Part shown: one piece after another, positions 8,191-17,546 of the stretch
How the letters are laid out: each line of letters starts with the position of its first letter
Position numbering within the stretch: the stretch's first letter is position 1
Assembly (NCBI GenBank): GCA_017531845.1
Contig: JAFXKI010000002.1
Coordinates: forward strand, 1-36,154
Reading direction: 5' to 3'
Source: Opitutales bacterium
Lineage (GTDB): Bacteria; Verrucomicrobiota; Verrucomicrobiia; Opitutales; UBA953
DNA length: 36,154 nt
Made by a program: the position numbers and the translations under genes
Notes under the pieces: generated by a model
What the model saw: only the letters and a program-made list of their open reading frames with translations
What the model was told of the DNA's origin: nothing
Databases searched by the model: none

Positions 8191-8219
8191 AAAAAAAGCG
8201 CGGCGAAAACCACCGCGCT
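8191..8219 (-). terminator. Rho-independent terminator after the pseudopilin gene
   Basis: On the minus strand a GCGCGG / CCGCGC stem with a short loop is followed by seven T residues. It separates the pseudopilin from the MATE gene and argues for ATG 8172 as the MATE start. It does not contain the octamer. Confidence 0.75.
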
Positions 8220-8238
8220 CGGTCTTATCTTTCAAAAA

Positions 8239-8652
8239 TTATTCGGAGTGGGAAAGTTCACCTTTATCGCTGAATGTATAGACACCGCCCTTGGGATGCT
8301 TCAGCGTAAACGACTCTTTGTTGTCGAAAGAGATTTTCAATTCGTTTCCGGGAATGAGGTATCCCGGCGTTATTTTGTTGCCGTCCTGGAGTCGGAATGT
8401 GTCCGGACCCGTAATGACACCGTTTGTCGGATTGTATTGCACGGTAACCGTGCGCTCCAAGGTTTCCGCGAAGTGCGCTTGAGCGGCGTTCCCGATACGC
8501 GCGCCGTCGTTTATCGCTTCCGTCAATGCGGAAGAAGCCTGATACTGCGGAAAAATCCACACTGCAACGGCGGCGACGATTCCGATGAGAACCGCGGCGA
8601 TAAGAGTTTCAATCAGGGTGAATGCTTTTCTGAAGAAGGGGACTTTTGTCAT
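8239..8652 (-). CDS. Type II secretion / type IV pilus-like pseudopilin
   Basis: This 137-residue protein has the prepilin N-terminus MTKVPFFRKAFTLIETLIAA: a short basic leader, Phe at +1, Glu at +5 and a hydrophobic helix (about 10-30). The residue before the cut is Ala rather than the usual Gly, which prepilin peptidases accept less well. The C-terminal domain (about 35-137) is a small globular head with beta strands and no disulfide pair. Such proteins build pilus or secretion pseudopilus fibres, and some act in DNA uptake. It stands alone, without other pilus genes nearby. An A/T-rich 78-base gap separates it from tadA upstream. One octamer copy lies at 8487. Confidence 0.75.
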   Translation of the reverse strand: MTKVPFFRKAFTLIETLIAAVLIGIVAAVAVWIFPQYQASSALTEAINDGARIGNAAQAHFAETLERTVTVQYNPTNGVITGPDTFRLQDGNKITPGYLIPGNELKISFDNKESFTLKHPKGGVYTFSDKGELSHSE

Positions 8653-8730
8653 GTAGGAATCGATTGAATTTGCCGTGTGAAAATAAAAAATGTAAGCACG
8701 ATTTTAAAGGGTTTGTGCCGGATGTCAAAA

Positions 8731-9234
8731 CTACTCTGCGGCTGACTGTCGCTTGATTTTGAAATACGCCTGAATAATGGAGCGGCATTCTTCTTCCATA
8801 ACGCCGGAAAAAACGTTCACGCGATGGTTAAGCTTAGGCAAATCATGAAGTGGGAACGCACCGCCAAGGCAGCCCATTTTCGGGTCACCCCAGGCAAAAA
8901 CGACTTTCCCGAGTCTCGCCATAACACTCGCTCCGGAGCACATCGGACACGGTTCTTTGGTGACGTAAAGCGTGCATTCGTTGAGTCGCCAGTCGCCGAT
9001 GAAATTTGCCGCTTGTGTGATGGCGAGCATTTCCGCATGAGCCGTCGGGTCTTTTGTCCCGACGGTGCGATTATGCGCGGAGGCGATAATTTCGTCATTG
9101 CGCACGATGACGGCACCGATGGGCACTTCGTCTTCTTTCCAGGCTTCGACGGCTTCGTTAAACGCGTGCGCCATGAAATACCGGTCGTCGCGCAGAAGTT
9201 CCGAGGGAAAGATTTTTTGAAACGGGCAGAGCAT
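8731..9234 (-). CDS. tadA: tRNA-specific adenosine deaminase TadA
   Basis: The 167-residue zinc deaminase converts adenosine 34 to inosine in tRNA-Arg(ACG), allowing CGU/CGC/CGA decoding. The catalytic motifs are HAE (His67, Glu69) and PCPMC (Cys96, Cys99), with VPIGAVIVRNDEIIASAHNR before them. The family core starts near residue 18, so this protein has a short N-terminal extension. ATG 9234 overlaps the stop of the upstream nuclease gene by one base (TGATG), which implies translational coupling. The longer frame from 9315 is rejected because it overlaps that gene. A generic cytidine/guanine deaminase is the alternative. Confidence 0.88.
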   Translation of the reverse strand: MLCPFQKIFPSELLRDDRYFMAHAFNEAVEAWKEDEVPIGAVIVRNDEIIASAHNRTVGTKDPTAHAEMLAITQAANFIGDWRLNECTLYVTKEPCPMCSGASVMARLGKVVFAWGDPKMGCLGGAFPLHDLPKLNHRVNVFSGVMEEECRSIIQAYFKIKRQSAAE

Positions 9235-10592
9235 CAGATTTCTACGGGAACGCCCGGCGTTAAGTTCACGGTTTTGGTTTTCGGAAGTTCGATGGCAAAT
9301 TCTTCCTCGAACCATTCCCGGGCTTCCGGATCTCCGTGCGTGAGCACGGCGACGCGCGGTTCCACGGAATAAACAAATTCCATCATGCGTTCCCGCGAAG
9401 TGTGTCCGCTGAGATTGTATTTTGAAACCGTGGCAAGCACGCGGGAAATGAAGTTCATGTCGGCGAAACGGAGTTCGTCAATATTCGTGCGCGTGAGGAG
9501 CCTGCCGCCCGGCGTGTCCGGATCGCAGTAGCCGACGAAGGCGATAAGATTATGTGCGTGCCCGAGCATGTTCGCGGCGATATGCCACGCGGGCGTGTGT
9601 TCGACAAGCATTCCGCTTGAGAGCAGGTAAATTCCCTGAACGGGAACGTCAACGCCCGCTTCTTCCCAGGTGCGCAACGCCTGCACGCCAAGATCTTTCA
9701 TCAGGGCGCGATGAAATTTAACATCGCCCGTTTTTTTTGCCATAAGGTCAAAATATTCCGCCAAATCAAGCCCCAGCCCCGTGCAAAAAACCGGAATTTC
9801 TTTAGGAATGCGCCCGTCTGCCTTTGCCTGATAAAAAATATGCGCGAGCTCCTGCATGCGCCCGAATGCAAACGCGGGAACGAGAACGCTACCGCCTCCG
9901 GAAAGCGTTCCCGCGACATCTTCAATGAGGCGAGCCACCTCTTCTTCCCGGGTCGCCTCTTCCGGTTCCGACGCACCGCGCGTCGTTTCCAAAATCAGAG
10001 TGTCAATTTTTTCCTCCGGGAACGCGGCTCCGTCAACCGTTTCCTGATCGTGAAAACAGACATCTCCCGTGAAGAAAATTTTTCGATGACGATATTCAAT
10101 CATACAGCCGACGGCTCCGGCGACGTGACCCGCAGGGTAGAGCGTGAACGTGATTTCATCGTCGTTGTCGTGAAAAGTTTTCGGCACACCGAGCGGGAGT
10201 GCCGTCAGCGCGGCATCCACGCGGTCAAGCTCGCTGTAAGTATAAAGCGGATACTCGTTGATGTGTTTTTCGTCGCGTTGCCGCAACATGACGCCGATGC
10301 TGTTGCGGAGTATTCTTGTGGCAACGATTCGGCTTGCCGGCGAGCAGAGCACGCGTGTTTGCGGGTGTTCCCGCAACAAAACGGGCAAGCCGCCGAGGTG
10401 ATCCAAGTGGCAATGCGAGAGGATGACGAAGTCGATGGACAAATCCCGCACAAGATTGAGTTGCGGCAAAGCGTCCCGCCCCAGTTTTTTCGGATGCAGT
10501 CCGCAATCGAAAAGAATGCGAAAGTTTCCGATTTCTGCCAGGAGGCAATTGGCACCGATATCTTTGGCGCAATTCAAGTCGGTAATTTGCAT
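9234..10592 (-). CDS. Beta-CASP metallo-beta-lactamase-fold RNase-like hydrolase
   Basis: The 452-residue protein carries the metal-binding motif SHCHLDH (His60, His62, Asp64, His65), a later AGHVAGA with its His, FTGDVCFHD with the bridging Asp, and the beta-CASP features LSGHTSRERMMEFV and a terminal THGDPEA His. This is the layout of RNase J / CPSF73-like nucleases that process or degrade RNA with two zinc ions. The substrate is inferred from the family. It is cotranscribed with tadA, so the pair may form an RNA-maturation unit. Five octamer copies lie inside it, and a sixth sits at 9245 near the overlap with tadA. Confidence 0.85.
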   Translation of the reverse strand: MQITDLNCAKDIGANCLLAEIGNFRILFDCGLHPKKLGRDALPQLNLVRDLSIDFVILSHCHLDHLGGLPVLLREHPQTRVLCSPASRIVATRILRNSIGVMLRQRDEKHINEYPLYTYSELDRVDAALTALPLGVPKTFHDNDDEITFTLYPAGHVAGAVGCMIEYRHRKIFFTGDVCFHDQETVDGAAFPEEKIDTLILETTRGASEPEEATREEEVARLIEDVAGTLSGGGSVLVPAFAFGRMQELAHIFYQAKADGRIPKEIPVFCTGLGLDLAEYFDLMAKKTGDVKFHRALMKDLGVQALRTWEEAGVDVPVQGIYLLSSGMLVEHTPAWHIAANMLGHAHNLIAFVGYCDPDTPGGRLLTRTNIDELRFADMNFISRVLATVSKYNLSGHTSRERMMEFVYSVEPRVAVLTHGDPEAREWFEEEFAIELPKTKTVNLTPGVPVEI

Positions 10593-10646
10593 GACGGGAA
10601 AACTTACGGAATCATCAACGCTTCGGCAAATGTTTAAAAGCTGAGT

Positions 10647-10788
10647 AGCTGAAAAGTTTAATCGACCTCACCAAGCGTTTTACTTTTATAAAATAAAAAA
10701 AGATTCTTTTCCTTGTTTCGCGAGCGAAACAACCAAACTTCTAAGCTCTTCAGCTTTTCAGCATTTGTTGCTCGGAACGGGCAACAAA
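10647..10788. repeat. Three inverted repeats in the divergent region upstream of dnaG
   Basis: An 8-bp perfect hairpin TTGTTTCG / CGAAACAA (10713-10720 and 10725-10732) with a four-base loop lies beside a second 8-bp hairpin TTTGTTGC / GCAACAAA (10764-10771 and 10781-10788). A third pair, GCTGAAAAG at 10648-10656 and CTTTTCAGC at 10754-10762, is separated by about 97 bases. The 250-base gap holds both divergent promoters, for the beta-CASP nuclease gene and for dnaG. Regulatory binding sites or mRNA leader structure are possible. No T-run follows, so these are not plain terminators. Confidence 0.45.
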
Positions 10789-10842
10789 TTTCAATTTGCG
10801 GGCAGGGCAAATGTTTGGCAAGATTCCGCGCTTTCATCTGCC

Positions 10843-12768
10843 GTGCCTTTAATTTCCAGAAGAAGTATTGACGAAATCCGTTCCCGCGCCGACATCGTAG
10901 CGTTTATCGGGGATTATACGGGTTTGCGGCGTTCCGGCTCGAAGTGGAAAGGGCTCAGTCCGTTTGCGAACGAAAATACGCCGTCCTTTTTTGTAGATCC
11001 GGAAAAAGGATTTTATTACTGCTTCAGCACCGGACAGGGCGGGGATATTTTTAAATTTTTAATGGTGCGTGAGAATCTGACTTTTGCGGAGTCGGTCGAG
11101 CGCGTTGCCAAACGCTTCGGAATCACCGTTGAATACGAAAAGGGCGCGTCCGGCGGGAACGGAGAGCGCTCGATGCGCGGAGAGCTTTTTGATATTCACG
11201 AGTTCGCCGCCGGATATTTTTCGGAGTGTTTTCGCCGAGAAAACGAAATCGGTGCCAAGGTGCGCGAATATTGGACACGGGAACGCGGATTCGACGCGGA
11301 AACTGCACGTGTTTTTCGCATCGGGTTTCTTCCGAAAAACGGAACGCGGGCATTTGTTGAGGCGTTGAAAAGAAAAGGTTTTTCCGTGCGCGCAATGGCG
11401 GCTTCGGGAATGTTCGTCGGAATGGAGCGAGCCCCGAGAACTCCGGAATCATGGCTTTGCCGTTTTGAGGCGCGCCTGATGATTCCGATTTCAGATATTC
11501 AAGGACGCGTGATTGCATTTACGGCTCGAAAAATTCCGGAAATCACGCCGGATGACGGTCGCGGAATGAACGTCGCCAAATACATAAATTCTCCTGAAAC
11601 AGAATGCTTTCATAAGGGCTCGACGTTGTTTAACATCGATAAAGCCAAGGATGTTTTTGTGAACCGGCGCAAAGGAATCGAGCCGGCGGATGAGTTTTTT
11701 TCCGCCCCGTTTGTGCTGGTGGAAGGTCAACTTGACGCCGTTCGTTGCTGGACTTGCGGCTTGCGCACGGCGGTTGCCGGGCAGGGAACGGGAATCACGG
11801 AAGAGCAGCTCCTGCTTTTGCGACGCTACAGCGATCGGCTCGACTGTTTGCTGGATGCGGATGCCGCAGGGCAAAAGGCGGCTTTGCGCCTTGCGCCGCT
11901 TGCGTTCAAGGTCGGGTTGGATCTGCATTTTCTGAGTATTCCCGGCGGGAAAGACCCCGACGAGTTTTTGATGAAAAACGGTGCCGGTGGCGTTCCCGTA
12001 ATTCTCAAGAGTGCCGTTCCCGCGATGCACTTTATTGCTAAAAAGTTTTTTCCGGAACGGGAAAAACTTAGCCCGGCGCAAACACAAAGTGCGCTTGAGG
12101 AAATTTACGAAATTATTGCCTCGGCGACTTCTGAAGTTTTTCGAAGTGATTGCCTGATAACGCTGGCGCGGATTGCCGGACTGGAACGGCTTGCCGTGGA
12201 ACGGGATTTTTCCAGATTCTCCGCTAATAAAGCGGCGGAGGAACGCGCGCGCGCGGGAACCGCATCCGTTCGCGTTCTCGAAAGAGCGAAGCCGACGTCT
12301 GGCGGGAACTCCCCCTTGACAACAGCGGAGGAGGACATTTTAATCCTCGCACTCAATCACGATGACATTACTCCCTTGCTTGCTCATACAATCCCGCCGA
12401 GCTGGATTGATTCGAACACCTGCGCAGGCCGCCTTCTCAATCGCATTTTCGCGGAAATTTCGGAAGGGGAGTGGCGTGGCACCGCGTTCATACACGACTT
12501 GCTTGAAACGGACGAAGAACGTGATTTTGTCGCTCGCATCGGCAACGGTTTTGATCGGGACGCTGCGGAAGATGCGGAACGTATCGCCAATGAGTGTCTT
12601 GCGCGCCTTTGTTCAAAGAGCTGTGAGCGGGAACGCCGGGAGCTTGACAGGCGCATGGAATCTTTGCCCGAAGGTTCTTCCGAGCTTCTTGCTCTACAAA
12701 AGAGGCGTATCGAATTGAGACGGATTTTGAAAAATCCGCCGCGTATTCATTTAAATCAATCCCTTTAA
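10843..12768 (+). CDS. dnaG: DNA primase DnaG with a zinc-less N-terminal domain
   Basis: This primase makes RNA primers for DNA replication. GTG 10843 (VPLISRRSIDEIRSRADIV) is chosen because the longer frame from TTG 10765 adds 26 unconserved residues. The CHC2 region is recognisable (WKGLSPFANENTPSFFVDPE, then FYYCFSTGQGGDIFKFLM), but three of four zinc ligands are replaced: Ser39, Ala42, Cys60 and Thr63 stand where E. coli has C40, H43, C61 and C64. The TOPRIM catalytic motifs are intact (VEGQLDA with Glu294; DADAAG with Asp338 and Asp340). The C-terminal DnaB-binding helical region is present. It precedes rpoD as in the bacterial macromolecular-synthesis operon, with only 36 bases between the genes. 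Confidence 0.92.
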   Translation: MPLISRRSIDEIRSRADIVAFIGDYTGLRRSGSKWKGLSPFANENTPSFFVDPEKGFYYCFSTGQGGDIFKFLMVRENLTFAESVERVAKRFGITVEYEKGASGGNGERSMRGELFDIHEFAAGYFSECFRRENEIGAKVREYWTRERGFDAETARVFRIGFLPKNGTRAFVEALKRKGFSVRAMAASGMFVGMERAPRTPESWLCRFEARLMIPISDIQGRVIAFTARKIPEITPDDGRGMNVAKYINSPETECFHKGSTLFNIDKAKDVFVNRRKGIEPADEFFSAPFVLVEGQLDAVRCWTCGLRTAVAGQGTGITEEQLLLLRRYSDRLDCLLDADAAGQKAALRLAPLAFKVGLDLHFLSIPGGKDPDEFLMKNGAGGVPVILKSAVPAMHFIAKKFFPEREKLSPAQTQSALEEIYEIIASATSEVFRSDCLITLARIAGLERLAVERDFSRFSANKAAEERARAGTASVRVLERAKPTSGGNSPLTTAEEDILILALNHDDITPLLAHTIPPSWIDSNTCAGRLLNRIFAEISEGEWRGTAFIHDLLETDEERDFVARIGNGFDRDAAEDAERIANECLARLCSKSCERERRELDRRMESLPEGSSELLALQKRRIELRRILKNPPRIHLNQSL

Positions 12769-12804
12769 AAAAAAATAACAAAACATTTTTTAAGAATTCT
12801 AATT

Positions 12805-15171
12805 ATGGCAGAGAAGAAAAAAAACAAGGCAACGCCCGAGAAAAAACGTCCGGCAAAAAAAGCCTCCAAATCCGTTCCCGTAAAAAAGCCCGCCGCCGCC
12901 TCGAAACCGGCATCGTCCAAAGCGGTCGCGAGTAAGAAAGCCGCTCCGACATCTGCCCAAAAGAAAGCGAGCAAAGCGTCTGTCTCCGCCCCCAAAGCGA
13001 AATCCGCCAAAAAACCGGCTGTCGCGAAAAAAACTTTGCCTAAAAAAACACCGGCGGCGAAAAGCGTTCCCGCGAAAAAGGTATCGGCACCCAAGAAAAG
13101 TTTGAAAAAACAGCAGGAATCGGCACCAAAGGCTTCGGAAAAAAAATCCGCTACGAAAAAAGTTGCCGAAAAAAAGACGAAATCCTTGCCGATTGCGCCT
13201 TCAAAGCCGAAAAAGAGCAAAGCAAAGCAAAGCGTTCCCGTCGTAACGGAGCCGCCGGTCGCGGAAGTCGGTGAAATCAAATATGCTCCGGACCGCTCCG
13301 ATGTTCTGACACATGCCGAACGTGAACGCCGTCGCAAGCACGCAGATGCCGATGCGCAAAAAATCCGTGAATTGTCGCAAAAAATGCACTTTGCGGAAGA
13401 CGCTACCGCCGGGCAAACTCCCGCGCCCGTAAATCAGGCGGAAATGAACGAAAAAGTGCGCGAACTGGATTCTCTTTCTAAGCAACAGGGATTCGTTACG
13501 ATTGAAGACATCAACCGCATCATTCCTGCTACGGGATCGTCGCATGAAGCGTTTGACAGCATTATCAACATTCTTGATAACCTCGATGTCAAAATCCTCG
13601 ACAACGACGAAGTGGAAGCCTACAAGCTCCGGCTTTCCGCCGAAGAGGAAGACGCGCTCCGCATGGCGCAGGTTGACATTCTTGACGATCCCGTCCGCAT
13701 GTATTTGCGCCAAATGGGGCAGGTGCCTCTCCTTTCCCGAGACCAGGAAATTCAAATTTCGCGAAGCATTGAAGAAGCCGAGTCGCGTGCACAAGATGCG
13801 CTTTGCTCGATTTGGCTCTCGCTTCCGGTTCAGCTTGATACGGCGCGACGCCTCAATGAAAAAACGGAGCGCTTCGATCGCGTCGTTCTCGATAAAAAAG
13901 TCGAGTCCCGCGATTGGTATTTCCGCATGCTTCCTAAAGCCATTTCCGCCGTTGAAGCCATCTCTGCGAAGCTCGACAAGGCTTGGATGGAGCATATTGG
14001 CGGTGCAAACGAAGAAATTCGTAAAAAGGGGCACGCACGCTTTATCAAATTGCAAAAAGATATCCGTCCGCTCTTGCGTAAATTTTGCTTCAAAATCAAA
14101 GTGCTTGAAGAGTGGTTGCGCACGTTTAAGCCGGTTTTGGATAAATTCCGCGATTATGTTTGGCAGCTTGAGCTTATTGAGCACAAGGACCGCCGTGCAC
14201 GCAAATTAGATGCAAAGCAGATTCAGCGGGAACTCTCCGCTTTAGAGAAGGAGTATCGCATTTCCGCTTCGGAATTGCTGGACGTTTATCGCGAAGTCCG
14301 CACTTGCCTTGCTGCTGCAAACAAAGCCAAGACCAACATGGTCGAAGCAAATTTGCGCCTCGTTATTTCCATCGCAAAAAAATATACCAATCGCGGACTT
14401 TCGTTCCTCGATTTGATCCAGGAAGGAAATATGGGACTGATGAAGGCGGTTGAAAAATTCGAATATCGCCGTGGTTACAAGTTTTCGACTTACGCCACTT
14501 GGTGGATTCGCCAAGCCATCACGCGTTCCATCGCGGATCAGGCACGAACGATCCGCATTCCTGTTCACATGATTGAAACGCTAAACAAGGTAATGCAGGT
14601 GCAGAAACAGCTCTTCCAGGAACTCGGTCATGAACCGACCCCGGAAGAAGTTGCCAACGAAATGCAGATGCCGCCCGAACGCGTTCAGCAGATCATGAAA
14701 ATGTCCCAGCAGCCGATTTCTCTTCAAAGCCCGGTCGGGGACGGAGATGACACCAGCTTCGGAGATTTTATTGAAGATAAAGCAGCGGAAAATCCTTACG
14801 ACATTGCGGCAACGGCTCTCCTGCGCGAAAAAATCATCGATGTACTGAAATCGCTTACTGACCGGGAACGTGAAGTGCTAACGTATCGTTTCGGGTTAAA
14901 AGACGGTTATTCCCGCACACTCGAAGAAGTGGGAAAAATCTTTAATGTTACGCGTGAACGCATCCGCCAAATTGAGGCTAAGGCACTTCGGAAAATGCGC
15001 CACCCCACACGCCTGCGTCAGCTTCACGGATTCTTTGAGGCAGATCAGGATGTTTCCGGTCCGAGCTTCGATCAGTTCACGCGTGCCGATCTTCCCACCG
15101 GAAATCAGGATGACTCCAACGCTGCAGAAAATACTTCTGATGAAGATGAATTTTCGGACACGGAGGAATAA
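12805..15171 (+). CDS. rpoD: Primary sigma factor RpoD with a Lys/Ala/Pro-rich N-terminal tail
   Basis: This 788-residue factor directs RNA polymerase to housekeeping promoters. Region 1.2 is [17 protein letters not shown], region 2 spans [20 protein letters not shown] to [17 protein letters not shown] with the -10 contacts, region 3 includes [18 protein letters not shown], and region 4 ends with the -35-binding helix near [20 protein letters not shown]. Between regions 1.2 and 2 lies the RpoD-type non-conserved region. The first ~150 residues are unusual: dense Lys, Ala, Pro and Ser repeats resembling histone H1 tails. Region 1.1-like sequence ([20 protein letters not shown]) follows. Octamers at 12873, 13065 and 13233 all fall in the tail. 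Confidence 0.95.
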   Translation: MAEKKKNKATPEKKRPAKKASKSVPVKKPAAASKPASSKAVASKKAAPTSAQKKASKASVSAPKAKSAKKPAVAKKTLPKKTPAAKSVPAKKVSAPKKSLKKQQESAPKASEKKSATKKVAEKKTKSLPIAPSKPKKSKAKQSVPVVTEPPVAEVGEIKYAPDRSDVLTHAERERRRKHADADAQKIRELSQKMHFAEDATAGQTPAPVNQAEMNEKVRELDSLSKQQGFVTIEDINRIIPATGSSHEAFDSIINILDNLDVKILDNDEVEAYKLRLSAEEEDALRMAQVDILDDPVRMYLRQMGQVPLLSRDQEIQISRSIEEAESRAQDALCSIWLSLPVQLDTARRLNEKTERFDRVVLDKKVESRDWYFRMLPKAISAVEAISAKLDKAWMEHIGGANEEIRKKGHARFIKLQKDIRPLLRKFCFKIKVLEEWLRTFKPVLDKFRDYVWQLELIEHKDRRARKLDAKQIQRELSALEKEYRISASELLDVYREVRTCLAAANKAKTNMVEANLRLVISIAKKYTNRGLSFLDLIQEGNMGLMKAVEKFEYRRGYKFSTYATWWIRQAITRSIADQARTIRIPVHMIETLNKVMQVQKQLFQELGHEPTPEEVANEMQMPPERVQQIMKMSQQPISLQSPVGDGDDTSFGDFIEDKAAENPYDIAATALLREKIIDVLKSLTDREREVLTYRFGLKDGYSRTLEEVGKIFNVTRERIRQIEAKALRKMRHPTRLRQLHGFFEADQDVSGPSFDQFTRADLPTGNQDDSNAAENTSDEDEFSDTEE

Positions 15172-15237
15172 TTTCCGTTTCGGAGAAATCGTTCCCGTAA
15201 ATTGATATCAGGGCGGGTCGCGCCCCCTGTTTTCGTA

Positions 15238-15290
15238 AAAAAGCGTTCCCGCGCGGCAAAAGCCGTTTTGTGCGGGAACGTTTTTTTTTC
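15238..15290 (+). terminator. Terminator after rpoD, composite octamer hairpin
   Basis: AGCGTTCCCGC pairs with GCGGGAACGTT around an inner CGGC-AAAA-GCCG hairpin, followed by nine T residues. It is almost identical over about 30 bases to the terminator at 20489-20540. The stem is an inverted octamer pair (15244 and 15273). Confidence 0.88.
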
Positions 15291-15379
15291 AAGAAGAAAG
15301 CAAGTCTGAATGCTGACAAAACTTTTGCGGCGATTTTCGCTTGTCGCGGTAAAAGTTTTTTTTTGAAATTAAGATATCT

Positions 15380-16774
15380 ATGAGCAGTTTAGGAATCTTG
15401 GAACTTCCTGCATTGATTGCGTCGAGCGGAAAATACGAAGCTGTTCAGCTTTGGATGTCGATTCCGTTCGTCCTGTTATTAGCTTTGATTGCAGTAATGC
15501 CCCTGACGGGTAAAAAGTGGAAACACCTCTGGGAGCGTTTTTACCCGGCGATTTCACTTATTTTCGGTCTTGCGGTTGCCGCGTATTACATTCCGTTGGT
15601 GCCGGGTGGAGCAGGGGATGTTTGGCATTCGTTGAAGGAATACATTTCGTTCATCGCATTGGTCGGCTCTCTGTTTGTGATTTCCGGCGGGATCGCGATT
15701 CGTCTACCGGGAGAAGCGACGCCAAGGACGAATGTGCTTTTTCTTCTGATCGGAGCTGTGCTGGCGAATTTTATCGGAACGACGGGGGCGTCGATGGTGC
15801 TTATTCGCCCGTGGATGCAAATTAACAAATACCGGCTTTCCGCGTTCCATATTGTTTTTTTCATTTTTATTGTTTCCAATGTCGGCGGTGCACTTACGCC
15901 GATCGGCGATCCTCCGCTTTACATCGGATACCTGCGCGGCGTGGATTTCTTTTGGATTTTTGAGCAGGCGAATTTACCGTGGGTTTTTGTCGTCGGAGCA
16001 TTGCTTGCCGCATTTTATCTCATAGATTTGCGGAGTTTTCGTAAGGCGGGAGTGCGCTCTAAAATCGCGGAAGAATCAGCGGAGCGCATGACTCTTTCCG
16101 TGCGTGGCGTCAAAAATATCGGGTATTTATTGGTGGTGGTTTGTGCCGTGTTTTTACCCGGGCAGGTTTCCGTTCCCGTGCGCGAAGTTTTGGAAACGTA
16201 TTTCGTGCGGGAAATCGTGATGGTTTTGGCGGCAGTTGCTTCCTATTTCCAGACGCATCCGGAAATTCACCGCGAAAATAATTTTAACTTCGAACCGATT
16301 CGGGAAGTGGGTTATTTGTTCATCGGTATTTTTCTTACGATGGTGCCGGCGCTAGCTTACCTGACAACGCATGGTCCGCAGATTGCGGAAACGCTTGAAA
16401 GCCCGGCACATTATTATTTCGCATCGGGGGCACTTTCGGGCTTTTTGGATAATACACCCACGTATGCGAATTTCTTTGATTTGATTCGAAGCATCATTCC
16501 CGCCGAAATCCCGGCAACCGAGCAGGTGCACTGGATGACGAATCCCGATAATCCTGCGTATAATCTTTTAGTGGTTGCGATTTCGCTCGGATCGGTGTTT
16601 TTCGGTGCACTGACATACATCGGGAACGGACCGAATTTTATGGTCAAATCTATAGCCGAGTCGGAAAACGTAAAAATGCCTTCCTTTTTCGGTTACATTT
16701 TCCGCTACAGCTTGCCGATTCTCGTCCCCGTCCTGATTTTCTGTGCATGGGTTTTCCTGGGTTCTTCTCAATAA
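15380..16774 (+). CDS. NhaD-like Na+/H+ antiporter (ion-transporter superfamily)
   Basis: The 464-residue membrane protein has about eleven to twelve helices. GNFIGTTGASM-like sequence (ANFIGTTGASMVLIRPWMQ near 133-151) and SNVGGALTPIGDPPLYIGY (near 169-187) match the two conserved re-entrant motifs of NhaD and related ArsB/citrate carriers. NhaD exchanges Na+ or Li+ for H+ to keep sodium low and pH stable. A dicarboxylate or citrate carrier of the same superfamily is the alternative, but the GDPP motif and context-free similarity favour NhaD. There is no Shine-Dalgarno sequence before ATG 15380. The next gene starts 34 bases after the stop. Confidence 0.8.
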   Translation: MSSLGILELPALIASSGKYEAVQLWMSIPFVLLLALIAVMPLTGKKWKHLWERFYPAISLIFGLAVAAYYIPLVPGGAGDVWHSLKEYISFIALVGSLFVISGGIAIRLPGEATPRTNVLFLLIGAVLANFIGTTGASMVLIRPWMQINKYRLSAFHIVFFIFIVSNVGGALTPIGDPPLYIGYLRGVDFFWIFEQANLPWVFVVGALLAAFYLIDLRSFRKAGVRSKIAEESAERMTLSVRGVKNIGYLLVVVCAVFLPGQVSVPVREVLETYFVREIVMVLAAVASYFQTHPEIHRENNFNFEPIREVGYLFIGIFLTMVPALAYLTTHGPQIAETLESPAHYYFASGALSGFLDNTPTYANFFDLIRSIIPAEIPATEQVHWMTNPDNPAYNLLVVAISLGSVFFGALTYIGNGPNFMVKSIAESENVKMPSFFGYIFRYSLPILVPVLIFCAWVFLGSSQ

Positions 16775-16808
16775 AAAATAGAAAAAACTAAAAACTCTTC
16801 TTTTTATC

Positions 16809-17546
16809 ATGAAAAAAATATTCACGCTCGGTTTTGTTCTTCTATTCTCGCTACTTGCTCCGGTCGCCGTTTTTTCCGCGCCTAAAAAGAAATCCGAGAA
16901 AAAAACGGAGACGGAAATTTCCTGTGCCGATATTTGGGCGGCGAAAAGCAAGGATTTTAAAGGGAAGCGGGTAAGTACGCTTGTTTTGGACATAGCGGAA
17001 ACGGGAACGGTGATGTCCGATGCCGATGCCGCCGTCGTTGCAATTGAAACAGGCGACAAAAAACAAGCTGCCGGCGGGATTATCTTCGTGCTGATGCCGC
17101 CGGAGAATTTTGATGCGTTTGTAAAAAAATATTTTCCGGAGGAGGGCGACGCGGGAACGGCATTCGGCGGGAAAACGGATTTTAAGCAACTTTCCGCCGT
17201 GTTTGAGATCGTGGGAGGCGAAAACGTTCTGCTTTACAACATGAAAGCGGAAACGCTGAAAAAGCTAAAGTTTTCCCCGTCCGAAGCTATTGAAATTCAA
17301 CGCCGGGGGAAAGGCGCAATGAAATCCGAACGGGAAGGTTTTACAAAAAAGATTTTTAATGTCTCGAAAATATCTAAAAAAACGGCAGCGGAATTAAAAC
17401 GCCTCGCGGCACTTTACAACCGGGGAAAGAAAAAGGCAGACAAACTAACGGAAAAAGAACTCAAGGCTCAATGCTTGGACGATGACGAATTTTCGGTAAC
17501 GGTTCTCGACGAAAAAGCAAAAATCGAGTGGCTGATCCGCCGCTAA
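16809..17546 (+). CDS. Secreted protein of unknown function
   Basis: This 245-residue protein was not recognised. It begins with a Sec signal peptide (MKKIFTLGFVLLFSLLAPVA, cut near VFSA) and continues with a basic PKKKSEKKTETE segment and a globular part. The C-terminal half is charged and helical (KISKKTAAELKRLAALYNRG). Two cysteines occur, near SCAD and QCLDD. It lies 34 bases behind the NhaD-like antiporter and is probably cotranscribed. Octamers at 17002 and 17152 encode ETGT- and AGT-type segments. It may be periplasmic. Confidence 0.6.
   Translation: MKKIFTLGFVLLFSLLAPVAVFSAPKKKSEKKTETEISCADIWAAKSKDFKGKRVSTLVLDIAETGTVMSDADAAVVAIETGDKKQAAGGIIFVLMPPENFDAFVKKYFPEEGDAGTAFGGKTDFKQLSAVFEIVGGENVLLYNMKAETLKKLKFSPSEAIEIQRRGKGAMKSEREGFTKKIFNVSKISKKTAAELKRLAALYNRGKKKADKLTEKELKAQCLDDDEFSVTVLDEKAKIEWLIRR

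Noticed and set aside
8172..8235. Longer MATE start at ATG 8235
   Set aside because: It would put the terminator hairpin inside the coding sequence and add 21 residues not expected in the family.
9234..9315. Longer TadA start at 9315
   Set aside because: It would overlap the upstream nuclease gene by more than 80 bases; the TGATG overlap gives a normal TadA N-terminus.
12765..13337. A 190-codon minus-strand frame opposite the rpoD tail
   Set aside because: Phe/Ala repeats are simply the reverse complement of the Lys/Ala-rich tail.
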